Source: Gongronella butleri
Taxonomy: Eukaryota > Mucoromycota > Mucoromycetes > Mucorales > Cunninghamellaceae
DNA: 64,000 nt
Direction: 5' to 3'
NCBI GenBank assembly: GCA_025201375.1
Contig: JAIWZP010000013.1
Coordinates: 310,001-374,000 of the forward strand
The notes below the pieces were generated by a model that was not told where the DNA came from, made no database searches, and worked only from the letters and a program-made list of their open reading frames with translations. The position numbers were made by a program, and so were the translations under genes. Below are positions 10,988-22,826 of the stretch, piece after piece (positions within the stretch are counted from its first letter, which is position 1; each line of letters opens with the position of its first letter).

Positions 10988-13236
10988 ATGGCAACAAAGC
11001 AACACCTGCCTGGTAAAGTAGTAACAAAAAGAACCTCGGCAATTGACGACACAATCGAGACTCATGCCCATTTTTCTCTTTCTTTTTTTTTTTTATTTGT
11101 GCCAGTCCTTAACTTGACCGAGCCACTGTATCCTATGTATGAGTGCGTCAGCCCTGCACGGTCGCCATACTACGCGACATTCCCGCCGCTCGAGCGATCC
11201 GAGTGCACAATGCACTGTTTGACGGGCACAAATGACGCGGCAGCCATTCATGGTGACGCACCACAGCCCGCCTATTGCTACGCGTGTCTCTACCGATACC
11301 AAGACTGGTTATGTCAGCAGGTACGTGAGTTTGCATGACAATGGCGCCGACGAGGGGGACGAGGGGGATCGCGAGAGGGGATAGGAATATGGGAAGCCAC
11401 GCATGACAAAAAAAAAAAAAAGCCGTGCCAGGCGCTCAGGCGCTTGTTTCCTCATTGTTGTGGCCTGTCATCTCCCTTGGTCCCTCGCTTTTCCCCTTTT
11501 TTTTGCAACTTTGGGCGGCCATTGGCCCTGATTGCAGCCATATTAAACCCATTTCTCCTTTTTTTGATATCCTTTTAGACCCTGGCTTACACATTTTCCT
11601 GGTCTGATCTGCCCTGTGCCAAGTTGTCGAATGTAAATGAAAACAAGGGTGCGCCATGATGACGAAGGGGGGGTTCTAACTTGTTTTTTAATAGATCCCC
11701 TGGGATGTTTCTCAACATGATATTCTTCAATTCTTCTCTCATGTTCAATTGCCGTCTGGGTCTGCTCATGCGCAGTCTGTCCATGTAAAGAAACATTAGA
11801 AAAAAAAAAGTGATGAAATGAAAGAAGGGACAAGCATGCATGGAACACAGAAGCCTGGAGGCTGGGGCTCATGCATTGATTTCTTTCATTTATTAGATCT
11901 TGATGGACCGCACGACAGGCAAGACGCTCTCGGACGCTTATGTGGAGTTTGCCAGCCTTGGCGACCTGTACAAAGCGGTCAAGACGCGTCATCAACGATT
12001 GCTAAAGGGCCGCGTCGTATCCGTCGTGCCGTGCCAACAAGACGAGCTGCTCAGGGCTGTGTTCCCCAAATGGCGCGGCGAATTCGCGGGCCAAGCCGCC
12101 GTGCCACCCGACCAAAAGACTATTCGTTCCATGTCCACGGCAGCAGGCGGAGGCTCGGATGGATCGTGCCCGCTCTTCATCACGCGCGAGGAAATCAATT
12201 CGTTGCTCGTCGTGTGCAAAAATTACAAGGTATGATACGCGTATAAAAAAAAAAAAATAAGGACGAAACACAACTCATTCTCACTCCCCTCGTTGTGGTT
12301 TTTTCAGCTTCATTTCTCCAAAAAATGCGTTGAACGCCCTTTTGAAAACATTATCAGCGTCGTCACAAAGTATCCGTGGCACCAGGCGGATCTGATTACC
12401 GTCACACATCGTAACCTTGTCTTTGACATGCTCCGCCTCGCTATTGGTAAGTCCCAATGGCCCCCCCTCTCGCGATGTGTGACGCTTCATCTCATCTCTA
12501 TTTTTGGTTTTTTTTTTTCTTTTCTTTTCTTTTTGTTTGTTTGTCTGTAGTGACTCTCAAGAAGAATCATTTAGTCAAGAACCATGTACAAGTGAATCCG
12601 ACACTGTTGGACCGTCTGGTGCGCGCTGGGCTGCTGTGTGCTGCATTTACACAGCAACAAAAGTCGATTTTGCTGCAGGCGGCACGCATGGACTGCCCCA
12701 TGGACCTGGCCTGTGTGTTTATGTTGTACGACCAGGCGTGGCACGCACCGACCATGGCCGCCGCTTCAATGACCGCGCCCATGGCCAACTCGTATGATGT
12801 TGGTGCCATGGACGCGTTCCATTACTCACCCACATCATCCACCGTGTCCTCATCGCCCTCGGCATCGTCATCCACGAGCACAATCACGTCAACGTCATAC
12901 CAACACGATGAAAACGAGTATCTGACCATGACCAAAGCCGCCGCGACGCGCCCTGCATCATTCCCTCCTCATCACCACTTCCATCCTTTGCAATTGTCGT
13001 CCCAGCAGCACACGGCCTCCTTTTTCACAGCGCCACACACGTCAAAGACGCAGAACCCGATTCCCAGCTCACCCTGGCGCGCCCCGGCCCACGCAGCGAC
13101 CACGGACACTTGGACCGCCCATATATCGCCCGCATCGGCGCCGAATTCTTCCTCCGTGTCACGCTGGAACACGGGATTTTCCCAGTCTCTGTTCGTGCCC
13201 TTTGTCAAAGAGTCCAACAGTGTCTTGAGTGCTTAG
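10988..13236 (+). CDS. RRM-domain RNA-binding protein
   Basis: Seven exons (10988-11012, 11106-11320, 11579-11632, 11695-11784, 11897-12229, 12308-12446, 12551-13236) give 513 residues. The 54- and 90-base exons are too short to stand out as ORFs but complete the RRM. The third exon supplies the first strand (CAKLSN), the fourth IPWDVSQHDILQFF, the fifth the RNP1 strand LSDAYVEF and the second half. The RRM spans about residues 90-180. A helical region after it (ITREEINSLLVVC to LLDRLVRAGLLCAAF) seems conserved-looking but I cannot name it. The last 150 residues are Ser/Thr/His/Pro-rich. The target RNA is unknown. A Cys-rich N-terminal segment (CTMHCL, CYACLYRYQDWLC) might bind metal. The gene converges on MTAP. 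Confidence 0.8.
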
Positions 13237-13495
13237 ATTTTATTTCATTCGCCACCAATTCGACCATACAGTATTTTCTCTTTTTTTTCTCTTTTTTGTC
13301 CTTGTTTTGTTCATAGTGATGCAAGTCCGTCCACCTCTTTTTTTTTTTTTTTGTGTACATGTCATCGTCTCTCCCTCAACACTCGTAATTAATGCTGTTC
13401 AAGTTTTGCCCCCAAAAAAATGAACATAAAATTTCAACGTAATACAAAAATGCACCCCAATTGGGGCGATTTTCTTTATAAAATCCCTCTAAGTT

Positions 13496-14526
13496 CTATG
13501 AATAATAACCAGGGAGCAAGTAGTCCAGCTTGGCGACAGTCTCGGGGTTGCGCTTCTCCTTGGCAGTCATGCCGGCAAACTTCATGGAGCCCTTGAGATT
13601 GGGCAACAGGGTGTTTTCGCGGACGGCCTGGATGAGATCGGGGAGCACGGCCTCGAGAAGGTCCTTGGCGTGCTGCGAGTTGACCTTCATGTTTTCCATG
13701 ACGGTCTCAACCGTGACAGCCTCCTCCTCGACGCGCCAGCAGTCATAGTCTGTGGACATGCACACCATTTGGTACGCAATCTCGGCCTCGCGCGCCAGCT
13801 TGGACTCGGGCAGCGCAGACATGTTGATGATATCGGCGCCCCACGAGCGGTACATGTGCGACTCGGCACGCGTCGAGAACGCGGGACCCTCCATGCACAC
13901 AGCCGTCTTGTTGCGGTGCAACTTGCGGCTGCCCATCACTTCACGGTGCTTGTACACAATGTCGGCAATGCCCGCGTGGAAAGGATCGGCAAAACCGGCG
14001 TGCGCAATCAGGCCCTCGCCAAAGTAGGTCGAGGGACGCAGACCCTTGGTGCGGTCAATCAGCTGGTCAGGCAAAACAAAGTCGCATGGCGGGATCTCCT
14101 CACGGAGAGAGCCAACAGCCGAAAAGGCAAGAATCGCCTCAACACCGAGCGACTTGAGCGCCGCAATGTTGGCACGACTGGGCACCTCGGTCGGCGTCAA
14201 ATAGTGGCCACGGCCGTGGCGGGCCAAAAAGGCAATCTTGTCACCGCTGGGCAAACAGCTGATGATGATTTTGTCGCTAGGGAAGCCCCAGGGCTGCATG
14301 ACATTTAAAAAAAAAAGGGGGGGAAGGGTCAGCAATCAGCAAAAAATTCATAAGCATGCACCAACAAGCCGCATTTAATTTGAAACAAAGGCACACTTTT
14401 TTCTTTTTTTTTGAAAACACTCACCGTCTCGGGGTTGACTTCCTCGATCACCTCCAAGTGTTCCAAGTTGTACAGGCCAGAGCCACCGATAATAGCCACC
14501 TTGACGTCGTGTGTGTCCTTCACCAT
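13496..14526 (-). CDS. S-methyl-5'-thioadenosine phosphorylase
   Basis: Two exons (14526-14425 and 14293-13496) give 299 residues. The N-terminus VAIIGGSGLYN is the phosphate-binding start of the MTAP/PNP class 2 fold. Other family signatures follow: FLARHGRGH, PSRANIAALKSLGV, AFSAVGSLREEI, CMEGPAFSTRAES, the active-site region GADIINMSALPESKLAREAEI and MSTDYDCW. The enzyme cleaves methylthioadenosine, a by-product of polyamine synthesis, to adenine and methylthioribose-1-phosphate in the methionine salvage pathway; S. cerevisiae MEU1 is the equivalent. Residue choices typical of MTAP (MSALPE rather than the PNP MSTVPE) favour the methylthio substrate, though substrate class is inferred. The first intron starts GTGAGT. 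The gene ends 260 bases from the convergent RRM gene. Confidence 0.93.
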
Positions 14527-16212
14527 AGCTGATAAGAAAAAAAAAAAAAAAAAAGAGAGGGAGAGAGAAAGAAAAAAAAAGAAAAGAAAAGAAAAAAAAT
14601 CAAGGTCCAGCTCCCTTTTTTGGCTTGCTGCCTCAGCCAATGGCCTTGAGGGCGTGCGAAACAAGATCCGGCCATAGGCAAAGTTCAATCTATTCGGGCC
14701 GTCATTGGCCCAATCCTTTGCCTACAATCATTGTACGGCCTCTAATGCGCCCGAGTCGGTTTGCTGTGCCACCGCGCCAATTTTTTTACGGAGTCGTGAG
14801 CCGCACGACAACACATAAAAATAACACAATGGCAGCATACAATAGGAACATCAGATGGCAATTAAACATGCAAAAGCATTATTCATTCAGTCAAAATGTG
14901 TGCTTTTTGAAGGAGAAAATCCATGCACCCGTCACACTTGGCGACGTCAGCAGCCTGTTGATGGCGTGATCGTGTAACTGGTTCAAAATTGGGACCAATT
15001 GAACAAATTCTTCAGAAAAAAAAAACATACAATAGACCGTCAATTTTGACGTAAAGCAGTCTCCAAGTTCCAATCAAGCACTTTGAAGCCTTCAAACGAG
15101 GTACAGCGTGAACGTGCTCTGTCGCAAACCTTTGGAGCACGCCGCAGGCTGCGCGCAAACAAAAATTGAGCTGCGACCGAGTCTGGGACTCAAAATTGAA
15201 AATTTGGGTGCCTAGAATAACGCCTAACTTGTACGTATCATGCACGATGAAATGACCTTCTGCCTTGCTTGGACCCCCCCTTGCGTGTTTTGGCGCAGGT
15301 ACAATTGGTGCAACGCGGCCACAGCCAAATGCGGGCCACCACTGGCCACTTTTTTTTCATACTGTATCATATCATACCACCGCGTGTCCTTGCATGACGT
15401 GTTCATAGTGAAGTCATCCTTTTGCTTATTTGGACTCCGAGATGGATGCAAAATAATACAAACTGAGATTTTTGGGCATTTTCGAGTCCAAAAAAAATCC
15501 AGCGGGTTCGTCTAGAACGCCGAGTCATAGTTTATGCCGTGACGCATCTTTCATTAGCGGGCAGCAGGTAGGCTGTAAAAAAAAATCTGGAAGCACAGCA
15601 GGCCGTGCGTCAATGGTGGGGTCATCGTACGTACAGTACCGTACAGTAATGCTTTTGCCGATTAAGGCCTCGATTGAGATTGAAACATCTTGGACCGTTG
15701 GTGGATGGACGGATCAAGCAGCGTTGTTTTTTGTGTGCAAAATCCAAAACGGATGTCATTTGTGCTTTTGTTCGTTTTCTCAGGCATTTGCTGAGATACG
15801 TATGATACTGACTGATTTTTGTTCATGTTTGCGGAGACCCATACTGTTCGTACAGTATGATACGTACGACGATATGATACAGTATCATAGGTGCAACAAG
15901 TCAGCAACGCATTATTGCAGACATGAAGAGGACATGATTGACAGGATTTTCGCGGCTAGTCGCGAATTTTTATTATTTTTTTCGCAGTAGACAATGGATG
16001 GATTACAATTGGGGAGGGGGGACGAAAAAGAGACTAAGAAATCAGAATATTAGATGTGTAGGCATATATGATGTGGCGGACAAAAAGAGGAAGGCGGGAG
16101 AAGAAACCCGGTAAAAAAAAAGAAAAAAGAAAAAATACAGAATTCATAATAAGGGTAGCGGTGACGGGAGGCAAGGAGAGGAGGGTAAAGTGGGGGGGTT
16201 GATCTATCATAG
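14527..16212. other. Gene-poor island with repeat B
   Basis: The first 250 bases should hold the MTAP promoter, with long A runs near 14539 and 14572. The rest shows no supported gene. It contains repeat B (15446-15602) and several TACAGTA/TACTGTA heptamers near 15362, 15632, 15642, 15851 and 15881. The end beyond about 16000 is probably the 3' untranslated region of the kinase gene. Confidence 0.5.
15446..15602 (+). repeat. Dispersed repeat B, copy 1
   Basis: This segment matches 28796-28955 in the same orientation. Shared blocks include ATGCAAAATRATACAAA, GGCATTTTCGAG, CCAAAAAAAATC, GCGGGTYCGTCT and GTAGGCTGTAAAAAAAA followed by TCTGGARGCACA. The two copies sit in different gene-poor islands. 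No coding frame is preserved between them. Confidence 0.75.
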
Positions 16213-18282
16213 CTAGGATCGTCTATGCAAGCGCAGCCAGTTTTCAAATTCGATTTCAATGTGTCGCTGGATGGCGCGGCAAATGCGAGACGACAGAGCA
16301 CGCGACTGGCTTGCGTCGGCCTGCTTTGGGAGGAACATGTCCTTGACCTTGATCCCGTAGCGACCGTGGACCCACTTGGCCTGGTACACGTTGAGCTTAA
16401 AGACGAAGGGTCGACGTTGGTTGACATCGTAGTCTCCGTCGGCGGGGGACGCGACGTGATGCATCGTCATCCACTTTGACCATTCGACAAAGCCGCATTG
16501 ACACACCAGGTTGAATGAAGACAGCTCGTCGCGCACCAAAATGTTGAGACCCGTGAGCACTTGGCGCAAATCGTCCAAAAGCTGATGTGCCGAGTCGCTA
16601 CGGAACAATGGGTTGCGAGACAGGTGGAACTTTGACCGCGGCGCGTCATTCGAATTGTGTATGCTGGGTCGGTCTATGGAAAAAAAAAAAAGTCAGCCCC
16701 TGGCCATATTTTTTTTTTTTTTGCGTTTTTGTTCATCTATTACCCTTGTCGCTCTCGGAATACCGGCTGACACCGGGCAAGGAGCCGCCAGCGGCACGCA
16801 TCGTTGTTGGCTGTATCTCTGTTGGGTCCATGGACATGCGATTCGGGGGTGCCTGGCGCACGAGCGACAATTGGCGCCAAGATCGGCGCGTCTGTTGGTA
16901 ATGCTGGCCATTGTTTGGATCCAAGTGCTTGCTTGTCTTGCGCGTGTCATTTTGTGACGACCAGCTTGATTTTTTGGGCGGGGTCGAGCGTGAAGGCAAA
17001 GGCGCGGGCGTTGCATTGTCGCCATTGGCACCATTGGCGACATTTGGGGCGACAATAGGAGCAGGTGCAGGCGTTGGTGGCGCCGTGGGCGCATTGGCGC
17101 CTGCCGCAAGCTTCGAAGCATGGTGCAAGGCGGCCTTGAGGGACGAGGTGCGCTTGAGAGTCGGGACGGGCGGGGCTGGGGCCGGGGTGGTGAGATTTTC
17201 GTCTTTTGGCGGCGTGCTGATGGCATTGGCGGCGGAATTGGCGGCCATTGAGCTTGCGGTGGAGGTTGTGCGTGTCATGGAGCTCGAAGTCCTGACCGGA
17301 TCGACGGTTGCGGCATTTTTGTTCGCAAACATAAAGGGGCGATTGGGCAGCATGGAGCCCAGGATCTTGACGGCGCTCTTGCTGCGATCGCGGATGCTGT
17401 TTGTGCGCTCGGTGACGGACCGCGTGAGAAGACGCACGCTGCTGTTGCGGTACAGGCGGCTGCCAATGGACGGCTTGCGCTGTGGCACGGCGGAGGGAGG
17501 GGTGGTGCCCAAAGAAGGGGATCCGGCGGCAGCAGCAGCAATGTCCTTGTCGATGGCAATAGCCGGCTGCGGTGTGGGTGTCGTCGACGATGGCGAATGA
17601 ACACGTGGCGAGCTTTTCGAGCCATCGGTCTTGCGGCGCACAAGCATGGTGCCGCTGGTGGTGGTGGTAGCGGCCACCATCTTGCTTGGCCGCGGGGCAA
17701 CGGTGCTTGTGGAGCGACTGAGGCCTGTTCCGTGATAAATCGGCTTGTTGAGCTGATCAAGCTGGCGGCGCGTGTCGTATTCTTTGCGTTCCTTGACGAG
17801 ATAATAGATGGAAAGCAATGGATCGTACATGGCCGGCAAAGAAAGCGGATCGTCGTCATTTGTGCTTGGGCGCCGCGTCGACAAGCTGCGCCGCCACAAT
17901 GGCCGTTGCGTTTGGTGCTGGCGGCGCTGTTCCACTTGTTGATTGTGGTTGATCTTGTATACGGCTTGCTTGTATTCATCAGTGTGAATCAATCGGTCCA
18001 TTTTGGCCTTGATCGTGTGCTCATCGCCAAGCCCAAATCCGTGCATCCCACGCACAATGTCCATGTCAATCGTCTCCAAGACATCGCGCTTGGGTATCAT
18101 GCTTTGAATCGGTTCATCATAACCCTTCTTCATCCACGTGTGGTTTTCAATCCCACTCAGCGTCAATCGCTTGCGTGGATCCACCACAAGAATGCGCGAC
18201 AACAAGTCAATGCAATCTGAAAAAAGATAAAAAAAGAGTAAGCGACACGCGTTCCGCCCAATTCTTGACGCGCTTTTTTGCT

Positions 18283-18341
<59 letters not shown>

Positions 18342-19615
18342 TTTGCTCAGATGATCGGGGTATTCGTCGACAATGCCCGATTTGATCTTGGCGTGGAGTG
18401 CAGGCAGACTGGTATCGTCAAAGGGGACGCGTCCGCACACGAGGACGTACAAAACGACACCAAAGCTCCAAACGTCGACCTCGGGTCCCGTGTAATGGCG
18501 TGCCTTTAGCAATTCGGGCGCGGCAAAGTACAACGAGCCACAAAAGGTGCTCAAAAGGCGCGACGGCGAATAGATGTTGGACAGGCCAAAGTCGATGATC
18601 TTGATATTCTCGTCTTGCGTCAAGAGAATGTTTTCAATCTTCAAATCTGCATGAAAACGAACCAAAAAAAAATAAATAAATAAAAGCGAGTGAGTTGTTT
18701 CTTTTTTGGGCATCTATAATAAGCAAAGGTGGCCTCGTGGCTGCTTACCTCTGTGAACGATGGAGTTGCGGTGACAATAATCTAAAAAAAGCAAATGATG
18801 AACAAGGTTCAATTCGTGATCACATTGCGGGTAGCCCTTTTTTTTTTTTTGGTTTTTTTTTTTTTTTTACCTAGGGCACTAGCGATCTGTCTTGCGAATT
18901 TTCTGGCTTGTTTCTCGCGCAGCTTGCCATGTTGGATGATATAATCAAGCAGCTGGCCGCCATCGACGTATTCCAAAAACATGTAATAATAATCCCCTTG
19001 CACGACGTATTCTTTCAATTGGCAGATGTTCGGATGTCGTAGCAAGTGCATGATCGCCAATTCGCGCACCGTGCGCTGCTCGCGCTCCTTTGGGGTATCT
19101 TTTGGATCCTTTGGCTTTTCGTTGGATGCCTCGGCCGCCTTGAGGTCCATCTTGGGCATGATTTTCACGGCGTACTAAAAAAAAAAAAAGAACGACGGGT
19201 TTGTGTTTGTGTTTGTGAGCCGCTTGAGCCCCCTCCCCCTTTTTTATGCTCCATTTCCATGCAATTCCATGCATTTTACCTTTTGCTGGTCCCTGTCCGT
19301 CAGACACTCGGCAAGCTTCACCTTGCCCATACTGCCCTGGCCAATTGTTTTGCGGTAGATAACGTAATTTTGGATGCGCACGACCTGTTTTCGCGACTCG
19401 GACGACGAACGAGGAGCCGACGACCGGCCATCTTGGCTGACGGCACTCGCACGGCGGTGGAGTGAATCGGAACGACGGCTGAGCTGCGTCGACTGTCGTG
19501 GTGCTGGCATATGCTCGGGAGATGAGGCGGCCGCCTTGCGCTGCTGCATATCGTCGGCACGAAACGTCGAGGACGATGTGGGCGCAGCCACGGCTGGTAT
19601 ATCAACAGACGCCAT
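16213..19615 (-). CDS. KIN1/KIN2-like (MARK/PAR-1 family) serine/threonine kinase
   Basis: Six exons (19615-19280, 19174-18871, 18781-18749, 18646-18341, 18216-16744, 16673-16213) give 970 residues. The kinase domain spans about 85-370: glycine loop [15 protein letters not shown] lysine in YAVKIM, catalytic VHRDLKIEN (split over the third and fourth exons), IIDFGLSN, activation loop [17 protein letters not shown], which is typical of the AMPK-related/KIN1 group. The 33-base exon encodes [12 protein letters not shown] long Ser/Thr/Pro-rich linker follows. The last 130 residues ([17 protein letters not shown] to [10 protein letters not shown]) look like a KA1 membrane-binding domain. Yeast KIN1/KIN2 act in exocytosis, polarity and the unfolded-protein response. 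The fourth intron carries a 55-base A run right after its donor. Confidence 0.9.
18284..18338. repeat. 55-base poly(T) homopolymer
   Basis: Fifty-five consecutive T on the plus strand, which is poly(A) in the sense of the kinase gene. It begins one base after the GT of the fourth intron (GTA, then the run). It is the longest homopolymer in the window. The exact length may be affected by sequencing error. Confidence 0.9.
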
Positions 19616-20128
19616 AAAAAGAGAAACAAGAAAAGAAAGAAAGAAAGAAAAAAAGGCGCAAAAAAAGAAAGAAATAAAAAAAAAGAGAGAACAAAGAGAA
19701 GAAATAAAAAAGGCACAGGTACCAAATGATCTGTCTTCGCTGGTACGCGGGAACCCGCTGGCCAATCAGATGGCGCGCCATAAATACATGGTCTGATCAC
19801 CGCGGATGACCCCTACACTAATGCAAATGACCTTTTTTGCGCCTCACACAACGTCAATTCCACCCTTGCCATGAGACCAATGCTGAATTTTTTTTTTATT
19901 TCAAGAAAAATTTACATAAAAACTATATTACACAATAGATCTAAGCCGTACGAAGAGCGGATCAAGCAAGGAGAACGGAAAGTGAGGGATGGGGAGTAGG
20001 ACGAACAAGGACAAAAGGGGAGAATGAAAAAAGTAACAAGGGGGGTAGTGAGAGCTTGGAGGGGTTGAAAAGAAAGGGAAACAAGGGGAATCATCAAGCT
20101 GTTTTTGTTGTTGTGCGTGCCAATTCAT
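19616..20128. other. Promoter region of the KIN1/KIN2-like gene
   Basis: This spacer of roughly 510 bases lies between two minus-strand genes. Its first 100 bases are purine-rich on the plus strand, giving a long CT-rich leader just before the kinase ATG. The other end should contain the 3' untranslated region of the acetyltransferase gene. No coding sequence is supported. Confidence 0.5.
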
Positions 20129-20838
20129 TCATTCATCCACAATGAATTTCCATAGACCAGACGACGCGTCTGAATAATGCGTATTGAGATATTTTCTCAC
20201 AAAAGGGCACGTAGGAATGACCAGCAGATTCAATTGCTGGACCCAGTCAAAAGCCCTCCGTACAATCGTGTCACCTATTCCCATGTTGCGATAGGCCACA
20301 GGAATTTCCTAATAAAACGGATGTGTAACAAAAAAAAATCGAAGTATGAGCCATATTTGCCCTGATTTCGTTCTTTTTGTGAAATTGGCCGCCTTACCGT
20401 GTGATAGAACTCGACAATGGGTGCAAATCGGGTAGGCAAGTAGCAGAGTGCCGCTAAAAAAAAAAAGGTTGGCTGACCAAAAACGCGCACTGACGTCCCC
20501 TTTTTGCCTCTTTTTTTCATTTTTTTGTTTTTTTTACCTGTATTTCCCTTGGTATCCAGACACATCTTGAACATGTAATGGGTGGTGTCGTGAATGATCA
20601 TATCAACATCACTTGCGCGCGGCGTGAGTGGCAACGAGTCGCACGACGAGTAATCGGCTTCTTTGATGGGCGGGCGCATGCCCTTGATATCGTTCATACT
20701 TAGTGCCGGCGACGGCACTGTGGGCGACAGCAATGGCTCGCATGGTGATACGCTACACGAAGAAGCTGACGAATCGCTCGTGCTCGCAATGCTGACGGCC
20801 GCCGCAATAGAATCTTCAAAATTGGCAGTGCTATTCAT
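20129..20838 (-). CDS. Small GNAT-fold N-acetyltransferase (YJ/NATD1 type)
   Basis: Exons 20838-20538, 20453-20398 and 20308-20129 give 178 residues. The first 100 residues are Ser-rich and low complexity up to a Met-rich start; MNSTANF was chosen because the open frame further upstream is made of a TG microsatellite. The catalytic part is short: FAPIVEFYHT, then EIPVAYRNMGIGDTIV, which carries the acetyl-CoA loop (R-N-M-G-I-G), and LLVIPTCPFVRKYL, the typical end of the YJ-type (NATD1-like) acetyltransferase family. Substrate is unknown in this family. The enzyme would be soluble. The N-terminal half may be regulatory or partly mis-modelled. Confidence 0.8.
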
Positions 20839-22606
20839 AGATCGGCGGCGTAATTGGGCCGGTATGGCCGTATGAGTGTGTGTGTGTGCGTGTGTGTGTG
20901 TGTGAAAAAGTAGAAACAAGTGTCGAAGAACCCCAGCCGACACCGAGAAGGGTGTTCAGATAGGGATGCGAAATGCGCAGTGAACGTGTAAAAAAAAAAA
21001 AGCTGGTTTTTGCTGTGTTGTTGACAGAAACAATAGAATTGAGGGGCGCAAGAGTCACTAAGTTAGCAACAAGAGCGAGAACAGGCAAGCGAGAAAGCCG
21101 GTGGTGTTAAAAAAAAGGGGGGTGGGGTGGGCTATCGCATGCAAATTCGAGATGATGAGGAATGATTCGGATGTGTTGATGCGTTTGCGTGCGTCGACGA
21201 ACGTCGTTCAATCAAGGGCAGTCGAAAAAAGTGAGAAGAAAGAAGAAGAAAGGAACGAAAAAAAAAAAAAAAAACAGGGAGAAACAAGATAAAAAAAGGG
21301 GGGGAGAGAGGGGGAAAAAAAAAAAGACAACCCATCTTTTTTTTTTTCCCGCTCACCCCCACACTGGCCAATTCCTTGTTTTTTTTGGACCCAATCGCCC
21401 ATTTCATCCAAGGACACTAGCAGCAGCGATTGTAGAGACCTTCCCGTCCCTTGCTTGCAATTGTTCAATTGGCGAGTTGACCCCACGATGGGCACGATTG
21501 TTGCCATTGCCATGGCGACTGGGCCCCTCCCTGATGGTCTGGCCCCCTCCCCCCCAAGAACGGACTCAGCTTTGCGTTCGGGCCTTATGGCATCATGGTG
21601 GCACAAAATGCATGATCTTTCTTTTGGAGAGAGCACTGGACTGGTCTGGGGGAAGGAGACCACGATTTCCAAAGCAAACAGCAGGTCAATGCATTACTCT
21701 TTTGTTTTTTTTAAAAAAAAAAAAGGCGGCGCGCGTTGTCTGGAAGAGGCAGGCGAGGAAAACACCAATCAATTGACATGACAATGGGCCGTTTTTCGCA
21801 CAAACAAAGACCATGGCAAAAAGGGGGAATGAAAATTTTCCAGTCATATGTCAAAAATAGGCCTTGGGTTCCAGATTTGTTTCTTTTCGGCAAATGGCCT
21901 CCTACCTCGCAGCCGCCCACCACCATCTTTTTGGACCATGTTTTTTTTGGTTCACGCAAAAACCCAGAACCAACCATCCAATTTGTCCATTCTTTTTGGT
22001 CAATTGGTCCTTTTGCCCATGGCCACACATGGCATGTGACACGGGAGCACCGGAACACTGATGAATGGGCTACTGATGTGACGAGAGGGACCAAATAAGG
22101 GGTGGCTCAGGTCAATCAGATAAAAAAAAATAAAAAATAAAAAACATCGGGTGATGTCCTGTTGTCCATTGCTGACCCGAAGAAAAGCGAATTGGGCGCT
22201 TGGAGAGAGGTAAAAAAAAAAAAAAGGGAGCCAGCGCGAGATGGCGATGAACATTCGAGACCCAGAAGCCGTTGATGCGATGTGTCTCCATTGCTCCCCC
22301 CCTTTTCCGCATGCATCGTCCTGAATTCATGCAGCCAGCCCCAATGGGGCCCTTTTTTTTTTATTTTTGGCGCTGCACATCATGGGAATTGGGAAATGCA
22401 TCACGAAAAAAAAAAAAATTTGACCCCTCCTTCACACAGACGCAAAAAGACGCGTCCCGAGATGCTTGCCATTTCTTTCTCCGTCTCGCCTCTGCAGGGA
22501 ACGACAAAGGTAGTAGTAGGCCGGCCGATGGAACAGACGCGTGAGCCGGGTGGGAGAAAAAAAAAAAAGGTAGTGCGGCGGCACCCATGCTTGTAAAAAT
22601 GGAAGG

Positions 22607-22642
<36 letters not shown>

Positions 22643-22826
22643 CGCACTATCTTTTTTTTTTTTTGGCCATCGGAGAACGGCCAATGGCACGGTGCGCATG
22701 AATCACAGAACCACGCTAGCGTGGACTTGTGTGAGAGCCGATGACGTCCATATTTATTTCCCGGCGACGCCCAATGTCTTGCTTTCTTCTTCAAACACCA
22801 CACCTCTTTTCTTTCGCTTATGCACC
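20839..22826. other. Intergenic region of about 2 kb, low-complexity, no supported gene
   Basis: A TG microsatellite lies at about 20874-20903. Many A and T runs follow, including 33 A at 22607-22639. ORFs on both strands are Lys- or Phe-rich products of these tracts. The right end should hold the promoter of the next gene; a TGACGT half-site of the CRE type lies at about 22741, roughly 85 bases before the ATG. Confidence 0.5.
20874..20903. repeat. TG/CA dinucleotide microsatellite
   Basis: A run of TG units with one GCG interruption, just upstream of the acetyltransferase start. Read on the minus strand it gives an alternating His/Thr stretch, which is why an upstream extension of that gene was not accepted. 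Confidence 0.85.

Noticed and set aside
15472..15990. A 172-codon plus-strand frame in the 15 kb island
   Set aside because: It overlaps repeat B, whose second copy does not keep the frame, and has no recognisable domain.
20839..20943. Extension of the acetyltransferase start upstream
   Set aside because: The extra frame consists of a His/Thr stretch made by a TG microsatellite; a start at the downstream Met is more plausible.
22587..22700. Lysine- or phenylalanine-rich ORFs around the A and T runs here and elsewhere
   Set aside because: They are translations of homopolymers next to introns or promoters, not proteins.
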